From Vicingaceae bacterium (GTDB lineage: Bacteria > Bacteroidota > Bacteroidia > Flavobacteriales_E > Vicingaceae), in the NCBI GenBank assembly GCA_018402765.1, contig JAGYIE010000003.1:310001-374000 (forward strand): a stretch of DNA of 64,000 bases. Reading direction: 5' to 3'. The translations under genes were made by a program, and so were the position numbers. The stretch's first letter is position 1; each line of letters opens with the position of its first letter. Shown in pieces: positions 45,364-55,863 of the stretch. A model generated the notes under the pieces. The model was given only the letters and a program-made list of their open reading frames with translations, did no database searches and was not told the DNA's origin.

Positions 45364-45645
45364 ATGAGTCGTTCATTAAAGAAACCACCTTTTGTGCATT
45401 ATAAATTAGCTCAAAGAGTTGAGGATGCACAAACCAATGGTAAGAAAACAGTAATAAAAACATGGTCAAGAGCCTCAGTAATTACCCCTGATTTTGTAGG
45501 TTTAACTATAGCAGTCCATAACGGTAATAAATTTATTCCTGTTTACGCTACAGAGAATATGGTTGGACATAAGTTAGGAGAGTTTGCTCCAACTAGAACA
45601 TACCGCGGTCATGGTGGAAATAAAAAGGATAAAGGAAGAAAGTAA
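45364..45645 (+). CDS. rpsS: 30S ribosomal protein S19 (uS19)
   Basis: 93 residues: [29 protein letters not shown], and the C-terminal [20 protein letters not shown] are characteristic. It acts in the small-subunit head with uS13. Confidence 0.97.
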   Translation: MSRSLKKPPFVHYKLAQRVEDAQTNGKKTVIKTWSRASVITPDFVGLTIAVHNGNKFIPVYATENMVGHKLGEFAPTRTYRGHGGNKKDKGRK

Positions 45646-45656
45646 AAATTTGAACT

Positions 45657-46052
45657 ATGGGTGCTAGAAAGAGATTAAAAGCAATCGAAAGAAAAGAAGC
45701 TAATAAAACAGTTAGTTTTGCGAGCCTTAAAAATTGCCCTACCTCACCGAGAAAAATGAGGTTGGTTGCTGATATGATTAGAGGTGAAGAGGTTACTAAG
45801 GCTTTATACATGCTGCAGTTTAGTTCAAAAGAAGCTGCTTTGAGAATGGAAAAGTTATTGCGTTCTGCTATTGCAAATTGGGAAGCTAAAAACGAGGGTG
45901 AACGCGCTGAAGATCATAAGTTGGTTGTAAGTATGGTTAAGGTCGATAGCGCAAGGATGCTTAAAAGATTAAGACCTGCTCCTCAAGGACGTGGTCATAG
46001 AATCAGAAAAAGGTCAAATCATGTTACTATCATAGTAGATAGGTTGAAATAA
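45657..46052 (+). CDS. rplV: 50S ribosomal protein L22 (uL22)
   Basis: 131 residues, about 20 longer at the N-terminus (basic [15 protein letters not shown]) than E. coli L22. The core [17 protein letters not shown] and the tunnel hairpin [23 protein letters not shown] are conserved. Confidence 0.96.
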   Translation: MGARKRLKAIERKEANKTVSFASLKNCPTSPRKMRLVADMIRGEEVTKALYMLQFSSKEAALRMEKLLRSAIANWEAKNEGERAEDHKLVVSMVKVDSARMLKRLRPAPQGRGHRIRKRSNHVTIIVDRLK

Positions 46053-46086
46053 TATTAGTTACAGTTACGAAGAATATTAGTATATA

Positions 46087-46812
46087 ATGGGACAAAAAGT
46101 TAATCCAATAGCCAATCGTTTAGGAATCATCAAGGGATGGGATTCTAATTGGTACGGTGGTAGAAATTACGGTGATAAATTAGCAGAAGACGATCAAATT
46201 AGAAAATATTTGATGGCTCGTTTAACAAAGGCAAGTATCTCTAAAATTATTATAGAGCGTACATTAAAGTTAATTACTGTTACCATTAATACTTCTCGAC
46301 CAGGTATTATCATCGGAAAAGGTGGTAAGGAGGTTGATAAGCTTCGTGAAGAGTTAAAGAAGTTAACAAAAAAGGATGTTCAAATTAACATCTTTGAGAT
46401 TAAGCGACCTGAATTAGATGCACAATTGGTTGCTGATAGTGTGGCACGTCAAATCGAAGGTCGTATTTCTTTCAGACGAGCAGCTAAAATGGCTGTTTCT
46501 TCCACTATAAGAATGGGTGCTGAAGGAATTAAGATATCAATCGGTGGTAGATTAGGTGGAGCTGAAATGGCGCGTACTGAATCTTACAAAGAAGGGAGAA
46601 CACCTTTACATACTTTTAGAGCTGATATTGACTATGCATTAGCTGAAGCCCATACAACTTACGGTCGTATTGGTATTAAAGTATGGATCTGCAAGGGGGA
46701 AGTTTATGGAAAAAGAGATTTATCGCCTAATCTTGTATCGAATAAACCAGCAAAAGGTGGTAGAGATAGAAGAGAAACAGGAGATAGATTTAACGGAAGA
46801 AAAAGAAAATAA
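46087..46812 (+). CDS. rpsC: 30S ribosomal protein S3 (uS3)
   Basis: 241 residues. [13 protein letters not shown] starts it. The KH-like [16 protein letters not shown]-type loop and the [12 protein letters not shown] segment of the mRNA-entry helicase site are present, and a basic tail closes the protein. It lies 42 nt before rplP. Confidence 0.97.
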   Translation: MGQKVNPIANRLGIIKGWDSNWYGGRNYGDKLAEDDQIRKYLMARLTKASISKIIIERTLKLITVTINTSRPGIIIGKGGKEVDKLREELKKLTKKDVQINIFEIKRPELDAQLVADSVARQIEGRISFRRAAKMAVSSTIRMGAEGIKISIGGRLGGAEMARTESYKEGRTPLHTFRADIDYALAEAHTTYGRIGIKVWICKGEVYGKRDLSPNLVSNKPAKGGRDRRETGDRFNGRKRK

Positions 46813-46854
46813 TATTTCGAAGATATAAGTAACGATAGATTAAAGTAGAAAGAG

Positions 46855-47274
46855 ATGTTACAACCGAAGAGAACGAAGTTTAGAAAAATGCAGAAGGGTA
46901 GGATGAAAGGTAATGCAGGTAGAGGTACCGAGATTGCTTTTGGAAGTTTTGCTATCAAAACAATGGAATCTGCATGGATTACCGCTAGACAAATTGAGGC
47001 TGCTCGTATCGCAGTTACAAGATATATGAAGAGAGAGGGTCAAATTTGGATCAGAATTTTCCCTGATAAACCCGTAACCAAGAAGCCTGCAGAAGTTAGG
47101 ATGGGTAAGGGTAAGGGTGCTCCTGAACTTTGGGTTGCTACTATTAAACCTGGTCGTATATTATTTGAAGCAGATGGTGTGCCTTTAGAGATTGCTCAAG
47201 AGGCAATGAGATTAGCCGCTCAAAAATTACCGGTTAAAACTAAATTTGTTGTTAGAAGAGATTATAAGGCATAA
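46855..47274 (+). CDS. rplP: 50S ribosomal protein L16 (uL16)
   Basis: 139 residues: [19 protein letters not shown] at the start, the [15 protein letters not shown] loop (containing the Arg hydroxylated in E. coli) and the [11 protein letters not shown] end. Binds near the A-site tRNA. Confidence 0.97.
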   Translation: MLQPKRTKFRKMQKGRMKGNAGRGTEIAFGSFAIKTMESAWITARQIEAARIAVTRYMKREGQIWIRIFPDKPVTKKPAEVRMGKGKGAPELWVATIKPGRILFEADGVPLEIAQEAMRLAAQKLPVKTKFVVRRDYKA

Positions 47275-47290
47275 TCGTAAAGATAGAATA

Positions 47291-47491
47291 ATGAAACAAG
47301 CAGATATAAAGAATCTTTCTACAGATGATCTACGTGAGCAACTTGCTGAAAGTACTGAGCTTATAGGTAAGTTAAAAATGAATCATTCTGTGTCACCGTT
47401 GGAAAATCCAAAGCAAATCACAGTTGCAAGAAAAACAATTGCAAGATTGAATACTGAGATTCGTAAACGAGAACTTCAGGAGGCTAAATAA
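47291..47491 (+). CDS. rpmC: 50S ribosomal protein L29 (uL29)
   Basis: 66-residue helical hairpin protein at the tunnel exit. The ATG at 47291 ([14 protein letters not shown]) is used; a longer frame begins inside rplP and is rejected. [18 protein letters not shown] is the conserved end. Confidence 0.95.
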   Translation: MKQADIKNLSTDDLREQLAESTELIGKLKMNHSVSPLENPKQITVARKTIARLNTEIRKRELQEAK

Positions 47492-47504
47492 GAAAATTAC
47501 TTCG

Positions 47505-47762
47505 ATGGAAAAGAGAAATTTAAGAAAAGAAAGAATTGGTGTAGTTCTTAGCAATAAGATGGAAAAATCTATTACAATTGCAGTTGAAAGTAAGGTTAAG
47601 CACCCTATTTACGGTAAGTTTATCAAAAAGACTTCAAAGTTTATGGCTCATGATGAAAATAATGAGTGTAACATTGGAGATACTGTAAAGATTATGGAGA
47701 CTCGTCCTTTGAGTAAGAGCAAGAACTGGAGATTAGTAGAAATCATAGAAAGAGTTAAGTAA
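47505..47762 (+). CDS. rpsQ: 30S ribosomal protein S17 (uS17)
   Basis: 85 residues, OB-fold: [21 protein letters not shown] and [20 protein letters not shown] are typical, ending in [16 protein letters not shown]. One base separates its stop from the rplN ATG. Confidence 0.97.
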   Translation: MEKRNLRKERIGVVLSNKMEKSITIAVESKVKHPIYGKFIKKTSKFMAHDENNECNIGDTVKIMETRPLSKSKNWRLVEIIERVK

Positions 47763-47763
47763 G

Positions 47764-48132
47764 ATGATACAGCAAGAATCAAGATTATCAGTTGCTGATA
47801 ACAGCGGTGCTAAAGAGGTATTATGTATCCGTGTTTTAGGTGGTACAGGTAAGCGTTATGCTAGAATTGGGGATAAAATAGTTGTCTCAGTAAAAAGTGC
47901 TATACCTTCAGGTAACATTAAGAAAGGTGCAGTTTCAAAAGCAGTTGTTGTTAGAACTAGAAAGGAAATCAGAAGACCTGATGGATCCTATATTAGATTT
48001 GATAATAATGCAGTAGTTCTGCTTAATGCAGGTGGTGAAATGAGAGGAACACGTATTTTCGGACCTGTAGCTCGTGAATTAAGAGACAAGCAATTTATGA
48101 AAATTGTTTCACTTGCACCTGAGGTATTATAA
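47764..48132 (+). CDS. rplN: 50S ribosomal protein L14 (uL14)
   Basis: 122 residues: [19 protein letters not shown] start, [12 protein letters not shown], and the [24 protein letters not shown] end at the intersubunit bridge are fully typical. Confidence 0.98.
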   Translation: MIQQESRLSVADNSGAKEVLCIRVLGGTGKRYARIGDKIVVSVKSAIPSGNIKKGAVSKAVVVRTRKEIRRPDGSYIRFDNNAVVLLNAGGEMRGTRIFGPVARELRDKQFMKIVSLAPEVL

Positions 48133-48155
48133 ATTAATTGAAATCTAAAAAGATC

Positions 48156-48476
48156 ATGTCTAAGTTACATATAAAGAAAGGAGATAGAGTTAAGGTGCTT
48201 GCCGGTGAATCAAACGGTAAAATAGGTACTGTAATTAAAGTTTATCCTGATAGCCACAGAGCGCTTGTAGAAGGCGACGATATAAAAAAGATGAGCAAGC
48301 ATACTAAGCCAAATGCAGCTAACCCTCAGGGTGGTATAGTGCAAATGGACGCGCCTATTCATATTTCAAATCTTATGGTGCTTGATTCTTCAGGTGTAGC
48401 TGGACGTATTGGGAGAAAAATCGAAAATGATAAATCTGTTAGATATAATAAAAAATCAGGGGAGGTAATTAAGTAA
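48156..48476 (+). CDS. rplX: 50S ribosomal protein L24 (uL24)
   Basis: 106 residues; start at the ATG of [17 protein letters not shown], where the KOW motif begins, rather than a TTG six codons earlier. [19 protein letters not shown] is the conserved centre. Its TAA shares one base with the rplE ATG. Confidence 0.96.
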   Translation: MSKLHIKKGDRVKVLAGESNGKIGTVIKVYPDSHRALVEGDDIKKMSKHTKPNAANPQGGIVQMDAPIHISNLMVLDSSGVAGRIGRKIENDKSVRYNKKSGEVIK

Positions 48477-49039
48477 TGAACTATTCACCTAGACTAAAAC
48501 AAGAATATAAGGAGACTATTAAAGACTCTTTAATGAAGCAATTTGATTACAAAAGTGTAATGCAAATTCCTAAGCTTACAAAAATATGCCTTAATCAAGG
48601 TGTTGGCAAGGCTGTTTCTGATAAAAAGCTCATAGATTCTGCTGTTTCAGAAATGACAACAATAACAGGTCAAAAAGCAATTGCTACTTTCTCCAAGAAA
48701 GATATATCTAACTTTAAGTTAAGAAAAGGAATGCCTGTTGGTGTTAAAGTTACTCTGCGTGGAGACAAAATGTATGAGTTTTTAGACCGCCTTATTTCAG
48801 TTTCTTTACCTCGTACCAGAGATTTTAAAGGAATTAATAATAAGGGTTTTGATGGAAAAGGTAACTATACTTTAGGTATTAAAGAGCAAATTATATTTCC
48901 TGAAATCGACATTGATAAGATTAATAATATTGGTGGTATGGACATCACATTTGTTACTACTGCTGACACAAATGATGAGGCTAAAGCCTTATTAAAAGAA
49001 TTTGGACTACCGTTTATGAAAACTAATAAAGAAGCATAG
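48476..49039 (+). CDS. rplE: 50S ribosomal protein L5 (uL5)
   Basis: 187 residues. [15 protein letters not shown] start, [23 protein letters not shown] 5S rRNA-binding part, and [23 protein letters not shown] end. Overlaps rplX by 1 nt, with GGGGAGGTAATTAAGTA just upstream of the start. Confidence 0.97.
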   Translation: MNYSPRLKQEYKETIKDSLMKQFDYKSVMQIPKLTKICLNQGVGKAVSDKKLIDSAVSEMTTITGQKAIATFSKKDISNFKLRKGMPVGVKVTLRGDKMYEFLDRLISVSLPRTRDFKGINNKGFDGKGNYTLGIKEQIIFPEIDIDKINNIGGMDITFVTTADTNDEAKALLKEFGLPFMKTNKEA

Positions 49040-49041
49040 TT

Positions 49042-49311
49042 ATGGCAAAAGAATCAATGAAAGCCAGAGAGCGAAAAAGACAAAGAATGGTTGAGAAGTA
49101 TGCTGATAAAAGAGCCGCTTTGAAAGAAGCAGGCGATTGGGAAGGTTTACAAAAATTACCTAAGAATTCTTCAGCAGTTAGGTTACACAATCGTTGTAAA
49201 CTGACTGGAAGACCTAAAGGTTACATGCGGCAGTTTGGTGTATCAAGGGTAAAGTTCAGAGAGATGGCTTCATATGGTTTGATACCTGGTGTAACAAAGG
49301 CTAGTTGGTAA
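49042..49311 (+). CDS. rpsN: 30S ribosomal protein S14 (uS14), zinc-free type
   Basis: 89 residues, the long form. The CxxC pairs of the 61-residue zinc form are absent; a single Cys occurs in [17 protein letters not shown]. The C-terminal [18 protein letters not shown] is conserved. It starts 2 nt after rplE. Confidence 0.97.
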   Translation: MAKESMKARERKRQRMVEKYADKRAALKEAGDWEGLQKLPKNSSAVRLHNRCKLTGRPKGYMRQFGVSRVKFREMASYGLIPGVTKASW

Positions 49312-49339
49312 TTATAGTAACAGATTAAGAGATATAAAG

Positions 49340-49738
49340 ATGACAGATCCAATATCAGATTATTTAACAAGAGTTAGAAATGCAGTGGCTGCTAAGCATA
49401 GAGTGGTAGACGTTCCTGCATCTAATCTCAAGAAAGAGATTACAAAGATTCTACATTCAAAAGGATATATTTTGAATTATAAATTCGAAGATGGTGTAAA
49501 CACTCAGGGGAATATAAAAATTGCTTTGAAGTACCACCCTGTATCGAAAGAGTCTGCTATTAGAAGTTTAACCAGAGTTAGTAAACCAGGACTTCGGAAA
49601 TACGCCCAATCAGATAACCTTCCGCGTGTAATTAATGGATTAGGTATCGCTATTCTTTCTACATCTAAAGGTGTAATAACAGATAAAGAAGCGAAGACGT
49701 TGAAAGTGGGTGGAGAAGTTTTATGTTACGTTTACTAA
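49340..49738 (+). CDS. rpsH: 30S ribosomal protein S8 (uS8)
   Basis: 132 residues: [14 protein letters not shown] start and [21 protein letters not shown]-terminal domain. In E. coli it represses the spc operon; no comparable leader was identified here. Confidence 0.97.
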   Translation: MTDPISDYLTRVRNAVAAKHRVVDVPASNLKKEITKILHSKGYILNYKFEDGVNTQGNIKIALKYHPVSKESAIRSLTRVSKPGLRKYAQSDNLPRVINGLGIAILSTSKGVITDKEAKTLKVGGEVLCYVY

Positions 49739-49757
49739 GAATTGAAATAAGTAAGTT

Positions 49758-50312
49758 ATGTCACGAATAGGAAAAGCTCCGGTTAAGATTGCCAAAGGTG
49801 TAGAAGTAACAGTTTCAAATAAGAACTTAGTTACTGTTAAAGGGCCTAAAGGAACCTTAACCCAGCAAATAGATTCAGCAATCACTATTGAAGTAGTTGA
49901 TGGTCAAGTAGAGTTAAAAAGACAAACAGAGCAGAAGCCTCATAAAGCAATGCACGGTTTATATAGATCATTAATCAATAACATGATTATTGGTGTATCT
50001 GAAGGTTTTAAAACTGAACAAGAGTTAGTTGGTGTAGGATATAGAGCTGCTAATACAGGGCAACGTTTAGAGTTATCTCTTGGTTTTTCTCATAATATTG
50101 TTTTTGAGATTCCGGAAGAAGTTACCGTAACAACTGCTAGTGAAAGAGGTAAGAATCCTTTAGTTGTTTTAGAGTCTTATGATAAACAATTAATTGGTCA
50201 AGTTGCTGCTAAAATTAGATCATTAAGAAAACCTGAGCCATATAAAGGTAAAGGAATTAAGTTTAAAGGTGAACAATTAAGAAGAAAAGCTGGTAAATCA
50301 GCTTCTAAATAG
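49758..50312 (+). CDS. rplF: 50S ribosomal protein L6 (uL6)
   Basis: 184 residues with two related domains: MSRIGKAPVKIAKGVEV and the C-terminal KIRSLRKPEPYKGKGIKF, the family's conserved rRNA-binding stretch. 8 nt before rplR. Confidence 0.97.
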   Translation: MSRIGKAPVKIAKGVEVTVSNKNLVTVKGPKGTLTQQIDSAITIEVVDGQVELKRQTEQKPHKAMHGLYRSLINNMIIGVSEGFKTEQELVGVGYRAANTGQRLELSLGFSHNIVFEIPEEVTVTTASERGKNPLVVLESYDKQLIGQVAAKIRSLRKPEPYKGKGIKFKGEQLRRKAGKSASK

Positions 50313-50320
50313 TAAGAGAT

Positions 50321-50677
50321 ATGGCTTTAACAAAAATGGATAGAAGAATCCGTATTAAAAAACGGGTAAGAAAGATCGTTAAAGGATCTGCTGACAGACC
50401 AAGAATGTCGGTTTTTAGAAGCAACAAGGAAATTTACGTTCAGTTTATTGATGATGCAACTGGCACTACTTTATTATCGGTTTCATCAGCAGAACCTGAT
50501 TTAGCTAAAGTAAAATCCACTAAGGTTGAGAAGGCTTCATTAGTAGGTAAAACTGCTGCAGAAAGAGCTAAGTCTGCAGGTATAGATACTGTAAGTTTTG
50601 ATAGAAACGGTTATTTGTATCATGGTAGAATCAAATCTTTAGCTGAAGGTGCTAGAGAAGCAGGTTTAAACTTTTAA
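50321..50677 (+). CDS. rplR: 50S ribosomal protein L18 (uL18)
   Basis: 118 residues; 5S rRNA-binding RPRMSVFRSNKEIYVQFIDD and the C-terminal DRNGYLYHGRIKSLAEGAREAGLNF are typical. Confidence 0.97.
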   Translation: MALTKMDRRIRIKKRVRKIVKGSADRPRMSVFRSNKEIYVQFIDDATGTTLLSVSSAEPDLAKVKSTKVEKASLVGKTAAERAKSAGIDTVSFDRNGYLYHGRIKSLAEGAREAGLNF

Positions 50678-50696
50678 TAGCAATAAAGACTAGATT

Positions 50697-51215
50697 ATGG
50701 CAAATTCAAATATAAAAAGAGTAAAATCAAGCGAAATTGAACTTAAGGATAAGCTTGTTGGTATTCAGAGAGTTACTAAGGTAACTAAAGGTGGTCGTCA
50801 CTTTAGTTTTTCAGCTATTGTTGTAGTAGGAAATGAAAATGGTGTTGTAGGTCACGGTTTAGGAAAAGCTAATGAAGTTACTGAAGCAATTGCTAAAGGT
50901 ATCGACGATGCTAAAAAGAATTTAATTAAAGTGCCTATTGTTAATGGTTCAGTACCTCACGAGCAATACGGAAAGTACAGTGGAGCTTATATTTTCTTGA
51001 AACCTGCTGCTCATGGTACAGGTGTTATAGCAGGTGGTGCCATGCGTTCTGTTTTAGAGAGTGTTGGGATTACAGATGTTTTAGCTAAGTCTAAAGGATC
51101 TTCTAACCCTCACAACGTTGTTAAAGCAACTATTGAAGCGCTTGCAGCTATGAGAGATGCATATACTGTTGCAAAACACAGAGGTGTTGATTTAAATACT
51201 GTTTTTAACGGATAA
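50697..51215 (+). CDS. rpsE: 30S ribosomal protein S5 (uS5)
   Basis: 172 residues: the dsRBD-like N-half with [21 protein letters not shown] and the C-half with [19 protein letters not shown] and [15 protein letters not shown]. Located at the mRNA entry, 11 nt before rpmD. Confidence 0.98.
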   Translation: MANSNIKRVKSSEIELKDKLVGIQRVTKVTKGGRHFSFSAIVVVGNENGVVGHGLGKANEVTEAIAKGIDDAKKNLIKVPIVNGSVPHEQYGKYSGAYIFLKPAAHGTGVIAGGAMRSVLESVGITDVLAKSKGSSNPHNVVKATIEALAAMRDAYTVAKHRGVDLNTVFNG

Positions 51216-51226
51216 TATTGATAGAG

Positions 51227-51406
51227 ATGGGAATGATAAAAATCACACAAGTAAGAAGTAATATTGGACGACCAGAGAGACAAAAGAGAACTTTAGTTGC
51301 TCTTGGTTTGAGAAAGAATAACCAATCAGTAGAAGTAGAAGGTACTCCTCAAGTTTTAGGAATGGTTAATAAAGTAAAACACCTAGTCTCTGTAATAGAG
51401 ATTTAA
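51227..51406 (+). CDS. rpmD: 50S ribosomal protein L30 (uL30)
   Basis: 59 residues: KITQVRSNIGRPERQKRTLVALGLRK is the conserved core. The ATG at 51227 is used; ATG at 51233 (two codons later) is nearly as good, and a TTG at 51218 is less likely. Confidence 0.94.
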   Translation: MGMIKITQVRSNIGRPERQKRTLVALGLRKNNQSVEVEGTPQVLGMVNKVKHLVSVIEI

Positions 51407-51417
51407 AATTGGATACA

Positions 51418-51867
51418 ATGGATTTAAGTAATCTTACACCTGCAGAAGGTTCAAATAAAAATGCGAAAGTTAGAATAGGTAGAGGTATTGGGTCTGGTAA
51501 GGGTCGCACTGCCGCTCGTGGTCATAAAGGTGCAAAATCTAGATCAGGTTATTCAAAGAAAGTTGGTTTTGAAGGTGGTCAAATGCCTCTTCAACGACGT
51601 GTTCCTAAGTTCGGGTTTACCAATATCAATAGAAAAGAATATGTAGGGATTAATTTGGACACGCTTCAAGCTATTGCTGACAATAAAAATTTAACAAAAA
51701 TTGATTTCGATACAATAATTGAAAGTGGTTTTGCTTCTAAAAACAGTTTGGTAAAAATTCTTGGTCGTGGAGTATTGGATTCGTCAGTTGAAGTACATGC
51801 GCATGCATTTTCAAAATCTGCTAAAGAAGCAATTGAAACTAAAGGTGGTAAAGCAGAATTAATTTAA
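51418..51867 (+). CDS. rplO: 50S ribosomal protein L15 (uL15)
   Basis: 149 residues starting at DLSNLTPAEGS, the usual beginning; a TTG three codons earlier is rejected. The Gly/Arg-rich GRGIGSGKGRTAARGHKGAKS extension and GGQMPLQRRVPKFGF are characteristic. Confidence 0.97.
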   Translation: MDLSNLTPAEGSNKNAKVRIGRGIGSGKGRTAARGHKGAKSRSGYSKKVGFEGGQMPLQRRVPKFGFTNINRKEYVGINLDTLQAIADNKNLTKIDFDTIIESGFASKNSLVKILGRGVLDSSVEVHAHAFSKSAKEAIETKGGKAELI

Positions 51868-51874
51868 TTCAAAA

Positions 51875-53215
51875 ATGAAGCGATTCCTAGAAACAATACA
51901 AAACATTTTTAAAATTGAAGACCTAAGGGTGCGTATTCTTAATACCCTTGGCTTTTTATTGATTTATAGATTGGGTTCTTACATTGTATTACCCGGTGTA
52001 GACTCTGAGGCTCTTCAAATTGCAAATAGTGGATCTGGCGGCGGTATTGCCGGGTTATTGGACTTATTTGCTGGTGGAGCATTTTCAAGAGCATCCATTT
52101 TTGCATTAGGTATTATGCCTTATATTAGTGCTTCTATCGTAGTGCAGTTGCTAGGTATTGCTATACCTTATTTTCAAAAGTTACAAAAAGAAGGAGAGAG
52201 TGGTCGAAGAACCATTAATCAAATTACTAGATTTTTAACTATTGCGATTGTAGGTTTTCAAGCTCCTGGATATATAGCTTCACAAGTTCCTGAGTTTACA
52301 GGGGGCGGTGCTATGGTTAGACCAGATACTTTCTTTTGGTGGTTTACTACTGTAATTATTCTTATTACAGGAACTATGTTTGTAATGTGGTTAGGAGAAA
52401 GAATTACAGAAAAAGGAATTGGTAATGGTATTTCCTTAATCATTATGATTGGTATTATTGCTAATCTTCCTTTTGCCTTCGTTGCGGAATTTGCATCTAG
52501 GTTAAAAGATGGAGGATTAGTTATACTTCTCGTAGAAATAGTGCTACTTTTAGTTATTATTGTCGGAACTATCCTATTGGTTCAAGGTACAAGAAGAGTT
52601 CCGGTCCAATATGCTAAAAGAATAGTTGGAAATAAACAATATGGTGGTGTGAGGCAATATTTACCTTTAAAAGTAAACGCTGCTGGTGTTATGCCAATTA
52701 TTTTTGCACAAGCGATAATGTTTATTCCCATTACGTTAGTAGGATTTTCTGATTCCGATAGTTTGTCGGGCATCGCTGCTGCTCTCAGTGATTATACAGG
52801 TTTTTGGTATAATTTTATATTTGCTTTAATGATTATAGCTTTTACATATTTTTACACAGCCGTTACTGTTAACCCTAATCAAATGGCTGATGAAATGAAA
52901 AAGAACGGAGGATTTATACCTGGTGTTAAGCCTGGTAAACGAACCGCTGAGTTCTTGGACAATGTATTATCAAGAATTACATTACCGGGTTCTATATTCT
53001 TAGCAATGGTAGCTATATTACCTGCATTTGCAGGTATTTTTGGTGTCAATGCTCAGTTTGCTCAATTCTTTGGAGGTACATCTTTGTTAATTATGGTTGG
53101 AGTCATATTAGATACTTTACAACAAATTGAAAGTCATCTATTGATGCGTCATTATGATGGACTGATGAAATCAGGCCGTATTAAGGGTCGTTCTAGCATT
53201 AATATGGCAGGGTAA
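51875..53215 (+). CDS. secY: Protein translocase subunit SecY
   Basis: 446-residue channel-forming core of the Sec translocon in the inner membrane, with about ten hydrophobic helices. Recognisable are RLGSYIVLPGVDSEAL, the plug-region Gly/Leu-rich segment (LLDLFAGGAFSRASIFALGIMPYISASI), GIGNGISLIIMIGI and the cytoplasmic NPNQMADEMKKNGGFIPGVKPGKRT loop that contacts SecA. It lies 7 nt after rplO and one base before map. Confidence 0.98.
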   Translation: MKRFLETIQNIFKIEDLRVRILNTLGFLLIYRLGSYIVLPGVDSEALQIANSGSGGGIAGLLDLFAGGAFSRASIFALGIMPYISASIVVQLLGIAIPYFQKLQKEGESGRRTINQITRFLTIAIVGFQAPGYIASQVPEFTGGGAMVRPDTFFWWFTTVIILITGTMFVMWLGERITEKGIGNGISLIIMIGIIANLPFAFVAEFASRLKDGGLVILLVEIVLLLVIIVGTILLVQGTRRVPVQYAKRIVGNKQYGGVRQYLPLKVNAAGVMPIIFAQAIMFIPITLVGFSDSDSLSGIAAALSDYTGFWYNFIFALMIIAFTYFYTAVTVNPNQMADEMKKNGGFIPGVKPGKRTAEFLDNVLSRITLPGSIFLAMVAILPAFAGIFGVNAQFAQFFGGTSLLIMVGVILDTLQQIESHLLMRHYDGLMKSGRIKGRSSINMAG

Positions 53216-53216
53216 T

Positions 53217-53999
53217 ATGGTTTATTATAAAACAGAAGATCAAATTGATTTTCTGAGAAATAGTTCTTTATTAGTTTGTAAAACGCTTGCATTGGTTGGA
53301 ACATTAGTAAAACCTGGTGTTACTACTTTAGAATTAGATAGAATTGCAGAGGAATTTATTAGAGATAATAGTGCTGTACCTGGTTTTAAAGGTTTATATG
53401 GTTGTCCTAGTACACTTCTTACTTCTGTCAATTCACAAGTAGTTCATGGTTTACCAAGCAGCACACAGCTCAAAGACGGTGACATCGTTTCTATCGATTG
53501 TGGTGTGTTGATGAATGATTTTTACGGCGATGTTGCGTATACATTTGAAGTTGGCGAAGTTGAAGATAATATTAGAGAGCTTCTAAAAACTACTAAGGAG
53601 TGTTTGAAACTTGGTATCGATGCTGCCGTAGCAGGTAATCGTATAGGAGATATAGGATTTGCCATTCAAAATCATGCTGAGAGTCATGGTTACGGTGTAG
53701 TAAGAGAGTTAGTTGGGCATGGGTTAGGTAAGAAATTACATGAGGCTCCCGAGGTGCCAAATTATGGAAGAAGAGGAGCAGGCATGCTATTGAAGGAATG
53801 TTTGGTGATTGCAATTGAGCCTATGATAAATTTAAAGAGCAGAGCAGTTAAGCAACTAGAAGATGGTTGGACAATAGCAACTCTAGATGGACTTTGTTCT
53901 GCGCATTATGAGCATAATGTTGTTGTTAGAAAGGGTAGGGCAGAAATTTTATCCGATCACAGTATTATTGAAGAAGCATTAAATAAAAATAGAATATAA
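53217..53999 (+). CDS. map: Methionine aminopeptidase, type I
   Basis: Removes N-terminal Met from nascent proteins. 260 residues. The two-metal site is visible in [19 protein letters not shown] (two Asp), [16 protein letters not shown] (His), AIEPMIN (Glu) and the final YEHNVVV (Glu). One base after secY, 5 nt before infA. Confidence 0.97.
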   Translation: MVYYKTEDQIDFLRNSSLLVCKTLALVGTLVKPGVTTLELDRIAEEFIRDNSAVPGFKGLYGCPSTLLTSVNSQVVHGLPSSTQLKDGDIVSIDCGVLMNDFYGDVAYTFEVGEVEDNIRELLKTTKECLKLGIDAAVAGNRIGDIGFAIQNHAESHGYGVVRELVGHGLGKKLHEAPEVPNYGRRGAGMLLKECLVIAIEPMINLKSRAVKQLEDGWTIATLDGLCSAHYEHNVVVRKGRAEILSDHSIIEEALNKNRI

Positions 54000-54004
54000 C
54001 ATTT

Positions 54005-54223
54005 ATGGCTAAACAGAAGTCTATAGAACAAGACGGTGTAATTGTTGAGGCGCTATCAAACGCAATGTTTCGCGTTGAGTTAGAAAATGGGCATGAGATT
54101 ATTGCACATATTTCTGGAAAGATGAGAATGCACTACATTAAATTACTTCCTGGTGATAAAGTTAAGGTTGAAATGTCACCTTATGATTTATCAAAAGGAA
54201 GAATTAGCTACAGGTATAAATAA
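54005..54223 (+). CDS. infA: Translation initiation factor IF-1
   Basis: 72-residue OB-fold protein: [30 protein letters not shown] and [23 protein letters not shown] are near-invariant. Binds the A site of the 30S subunit. Confidence 0.98.
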   Translation: MAKQKSIEQDGVIVEALSNAMFRVELENGHEIIAHISGKMRMHYIKLLPGDKVKVEMSPYDLSKGRISYRYK

Positions 54224-54237
54224 TAAAATAAAAATCA

Positions 54238-54245
54238 TAACTTTG
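54238..54245 (+). promoter_or_regulatory. Candidate internal promoter before rpmJ
   Basis: TAACTTTG followed by CGCCCC, closely resembling the TACATTTGCGTCCCC of the rpsL promoter. It lies in the 44-nt gap after infA, among the larger gaps of the superoperon. No TTG 19 nt upstream. A short CCT/AGG hairpin (54250-54262) follows. Confidence 0.5.
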
Positions 54246-54267
54246 CGCCCCTGAAAATTAGGAAAAC

Positions 54268-54384
54268 ATGAAAGTAAGAGCATCAATAAAGAAAAGAAGT
54301 GCGGAATGCAAAATTGTAAGAAGAAAGGGAAAACTTTACGTTATTAATAAGAAGAACCCTAAATTCAAACAAAGACAAGGATAA
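54268..54384 (+). CDS. rpmJ: 50S ribosomal protein L36 (bL36), zinc-free form
   Basis: 38-residue protein reading [20 protein letters not shown] and ending in [11 protein letters not shown]. The four zinc ligands of the canonical form (Cys11, Cys14, Cys27, His33) are replaced except Cys14: Ser11, Asn27, Phe33. It lies between infA and rpsM, its usual place. Confidence 0.96.
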   Translation: MKVRASIKKRSAECKIVRRKGKLYVINKKNPKFKQRQG

Positions 54385-54409
54385 TAATTAAGAAATAAAT
54401 TAAGCATAT

Positions 54410-54787
54410 ATGGCTAGGATAGCAGGTATAGATTTACCGAAGAACAAAAGAGGTGAAATCGGTTTAACTTACATTTATGGTATTGGTAGAAAGACTGCCC
54501 AAAACATATTAACTGAAGCTAAGGTTGATTTTAATACAAAAGTTCAAGATTGGAATGATGATGAACTTTCTGCAATTAGAAAAGTTATTGGCGACACAAT
54601 AAAAGTTGAAGGTGCTCTTAGATCAGAGACTCAATTAAACATTAAACGTTTAATGGATATTGGCTGTTATCGTGGCGTTAGACACAGAGTTGGATTGCCT
54701 TTGAGAGGTCAAAAGACTAAGAACAACGCTCGTACTCGAAAAGGTAAGAAAAAGACTGTTGCAAACAAAAAGAAAGCTACTAAATAG
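54410..54787 (+). CDS. rpsM: 30S ribosomal protein S13 (uS13)
   Basis: 125 residues: [26 protein letters not shown] start, and [27 protein letters not shown] in the tRNA-contacting tail, followed by a Lys-rich end. Confidence 0.98.
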   Translation: MARIAGIDLPKNKRGEIGLTYIYGIGRKTAQNILTEAKVDFNTKVQDWNDDELSAIRKVIGDTIKVEGALRSETQLNIKRLMDIGCYRGVRHRVGLPLRGQKTKNNARTRKGKKKTVANKKKATK

Positions 54788-54801
54788 TAAATAGGTATAA
54801 G

Positions 54802-55188
54802 ATGGCAAAATCAACTGCGAAAAAGAAAAGAATTGTAAAGGTTGAAGCTGTAGGTCAAGCGCACATACATGCTACTTTTAATAATATTATTATTTCCCTT
54901 ACTAATTCAACAGGACAAGTTATTTCTTGGGCTTCATCAGGAAAGATGGGTTTTAAGGGCTCTAAGAAAAATACCCCATATGCAGCTCAAATGGCAGCAC
55001 AAGATTGTGCTAAAGTTGCCCATGAAGCAGGTTTAAGAAAAGTTAAAGTATATGTAAAAGGTCCTGGTGCTGGAAGAGAGTCTGCCATCAGAACCATCCA
55101 CAACTCTGGTATTGAAGTTACTGAAATTATCGACGTAACACCTGTACCTCACAATGGTTGTCGTCCGCCTAAACGTAGACGTGTTTAA
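54802..55188 (+). CDS. rpsK: 30S ribosomal protein S11 (uS11)
   Basis: 128 residues: [40 protein letters not shown], and the C-terminal [16 protein letters not shown] of the platform protein, all typical. Confidence 0.98.
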   Translation: MAKSTAKKKRIVKVEAVGQAHIHATFNNIIISLTNSTGQVISWASSGKMGFKGSKKNTPYAAQMAAQDCAKVAHEAGLRKVKVYVKGPGAGRESAIRTIHNSGIEVTEIIDVTPVPHNGCRPPKRRRV

Positions 55189-55229
55189 TTTATACTTTAG
55201 AGAGTTTATCAAAAAAATAATTATTTGAA

Positions 55230-55835
55230 ATGGCAAGATATAGAGGTCCAAAATCTAAAATCGCACGTAAGTTCAGAGAGCCTATTTTTGGCGCTGACAA
55301 AGCTTTAGAAAAAAAGAATTACCCTCCTGGACAACACGGTCCTAACAAAAGAAGAGGAAAGCAATCAGAATACGCAATTCAGTTAATGGAGAAGCAAAAA
55401 GCTAAGTATACTTATGGTATTCTTGAACGTCAATTCTCTAACTTGTTTGAGAAAGCAAGTAGAAGTAAAGGTATTACTGGAGAGAATTTACTTAAGCTTT
55501 GTGAGTCTAGATTAGATAACGTTGTTTTTAGATTGGGAATTGCTCCGTCTAGACGTGGAGCTAGGCAACTTGTTGGTCATAGACATATCGTAGTAAACGG
55601 CGAGGTTGTGAATATTCCTTCTTATACAGTAAAAGATGGTGACATTATTGAAGTTAGAGAAAAGTCTAAGTCTTTGGAGTCTATTACTGCATCTCTTGCT
55701 AATAGAAACAATAACTATGATTGGTTAGAGTGGAATGTTTCTTCTATGCGAGGGACTTTCATTACAAGTCCGGAAAGAGTTCAAATTCCTGAAAATATTA
55801 AGGAACAATTAATCGTCGAACTTTATTCTAAATAA
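55230..55835 (+). CDS. rpsD: 30S ribosomal protein S4 (uS4)
   Basis: 201 residues: [26 protein letters not shown]-like [20 protein letters not shown], and the S4 RNA-binding domain [26 protein letters not shown]. No zinc cluster at the N-terminus. In E. coli it represses the alpha operon. Confidence 0.98.
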   Translation: MARYRGPKSKIARKFREPIFGADKALEKKNYPPGQHGPNKRRGKQSEYAIQLMEKQKAKYTYGILERQFSNLFEKASRSKGITGENLLKLCESRLDNVVFRLGIAPSRRGARQLVGHRHIVVNGEVVNIPSYTVKDGDIIEVREKSKSLESITASLANRNNNYDWLEWNVSSMRGTFITSPERVQIPENIKEQLIVELYSK

Positions 55836-55863
55836 TTTATTTTATTCATTAGAAAAAATTAAC

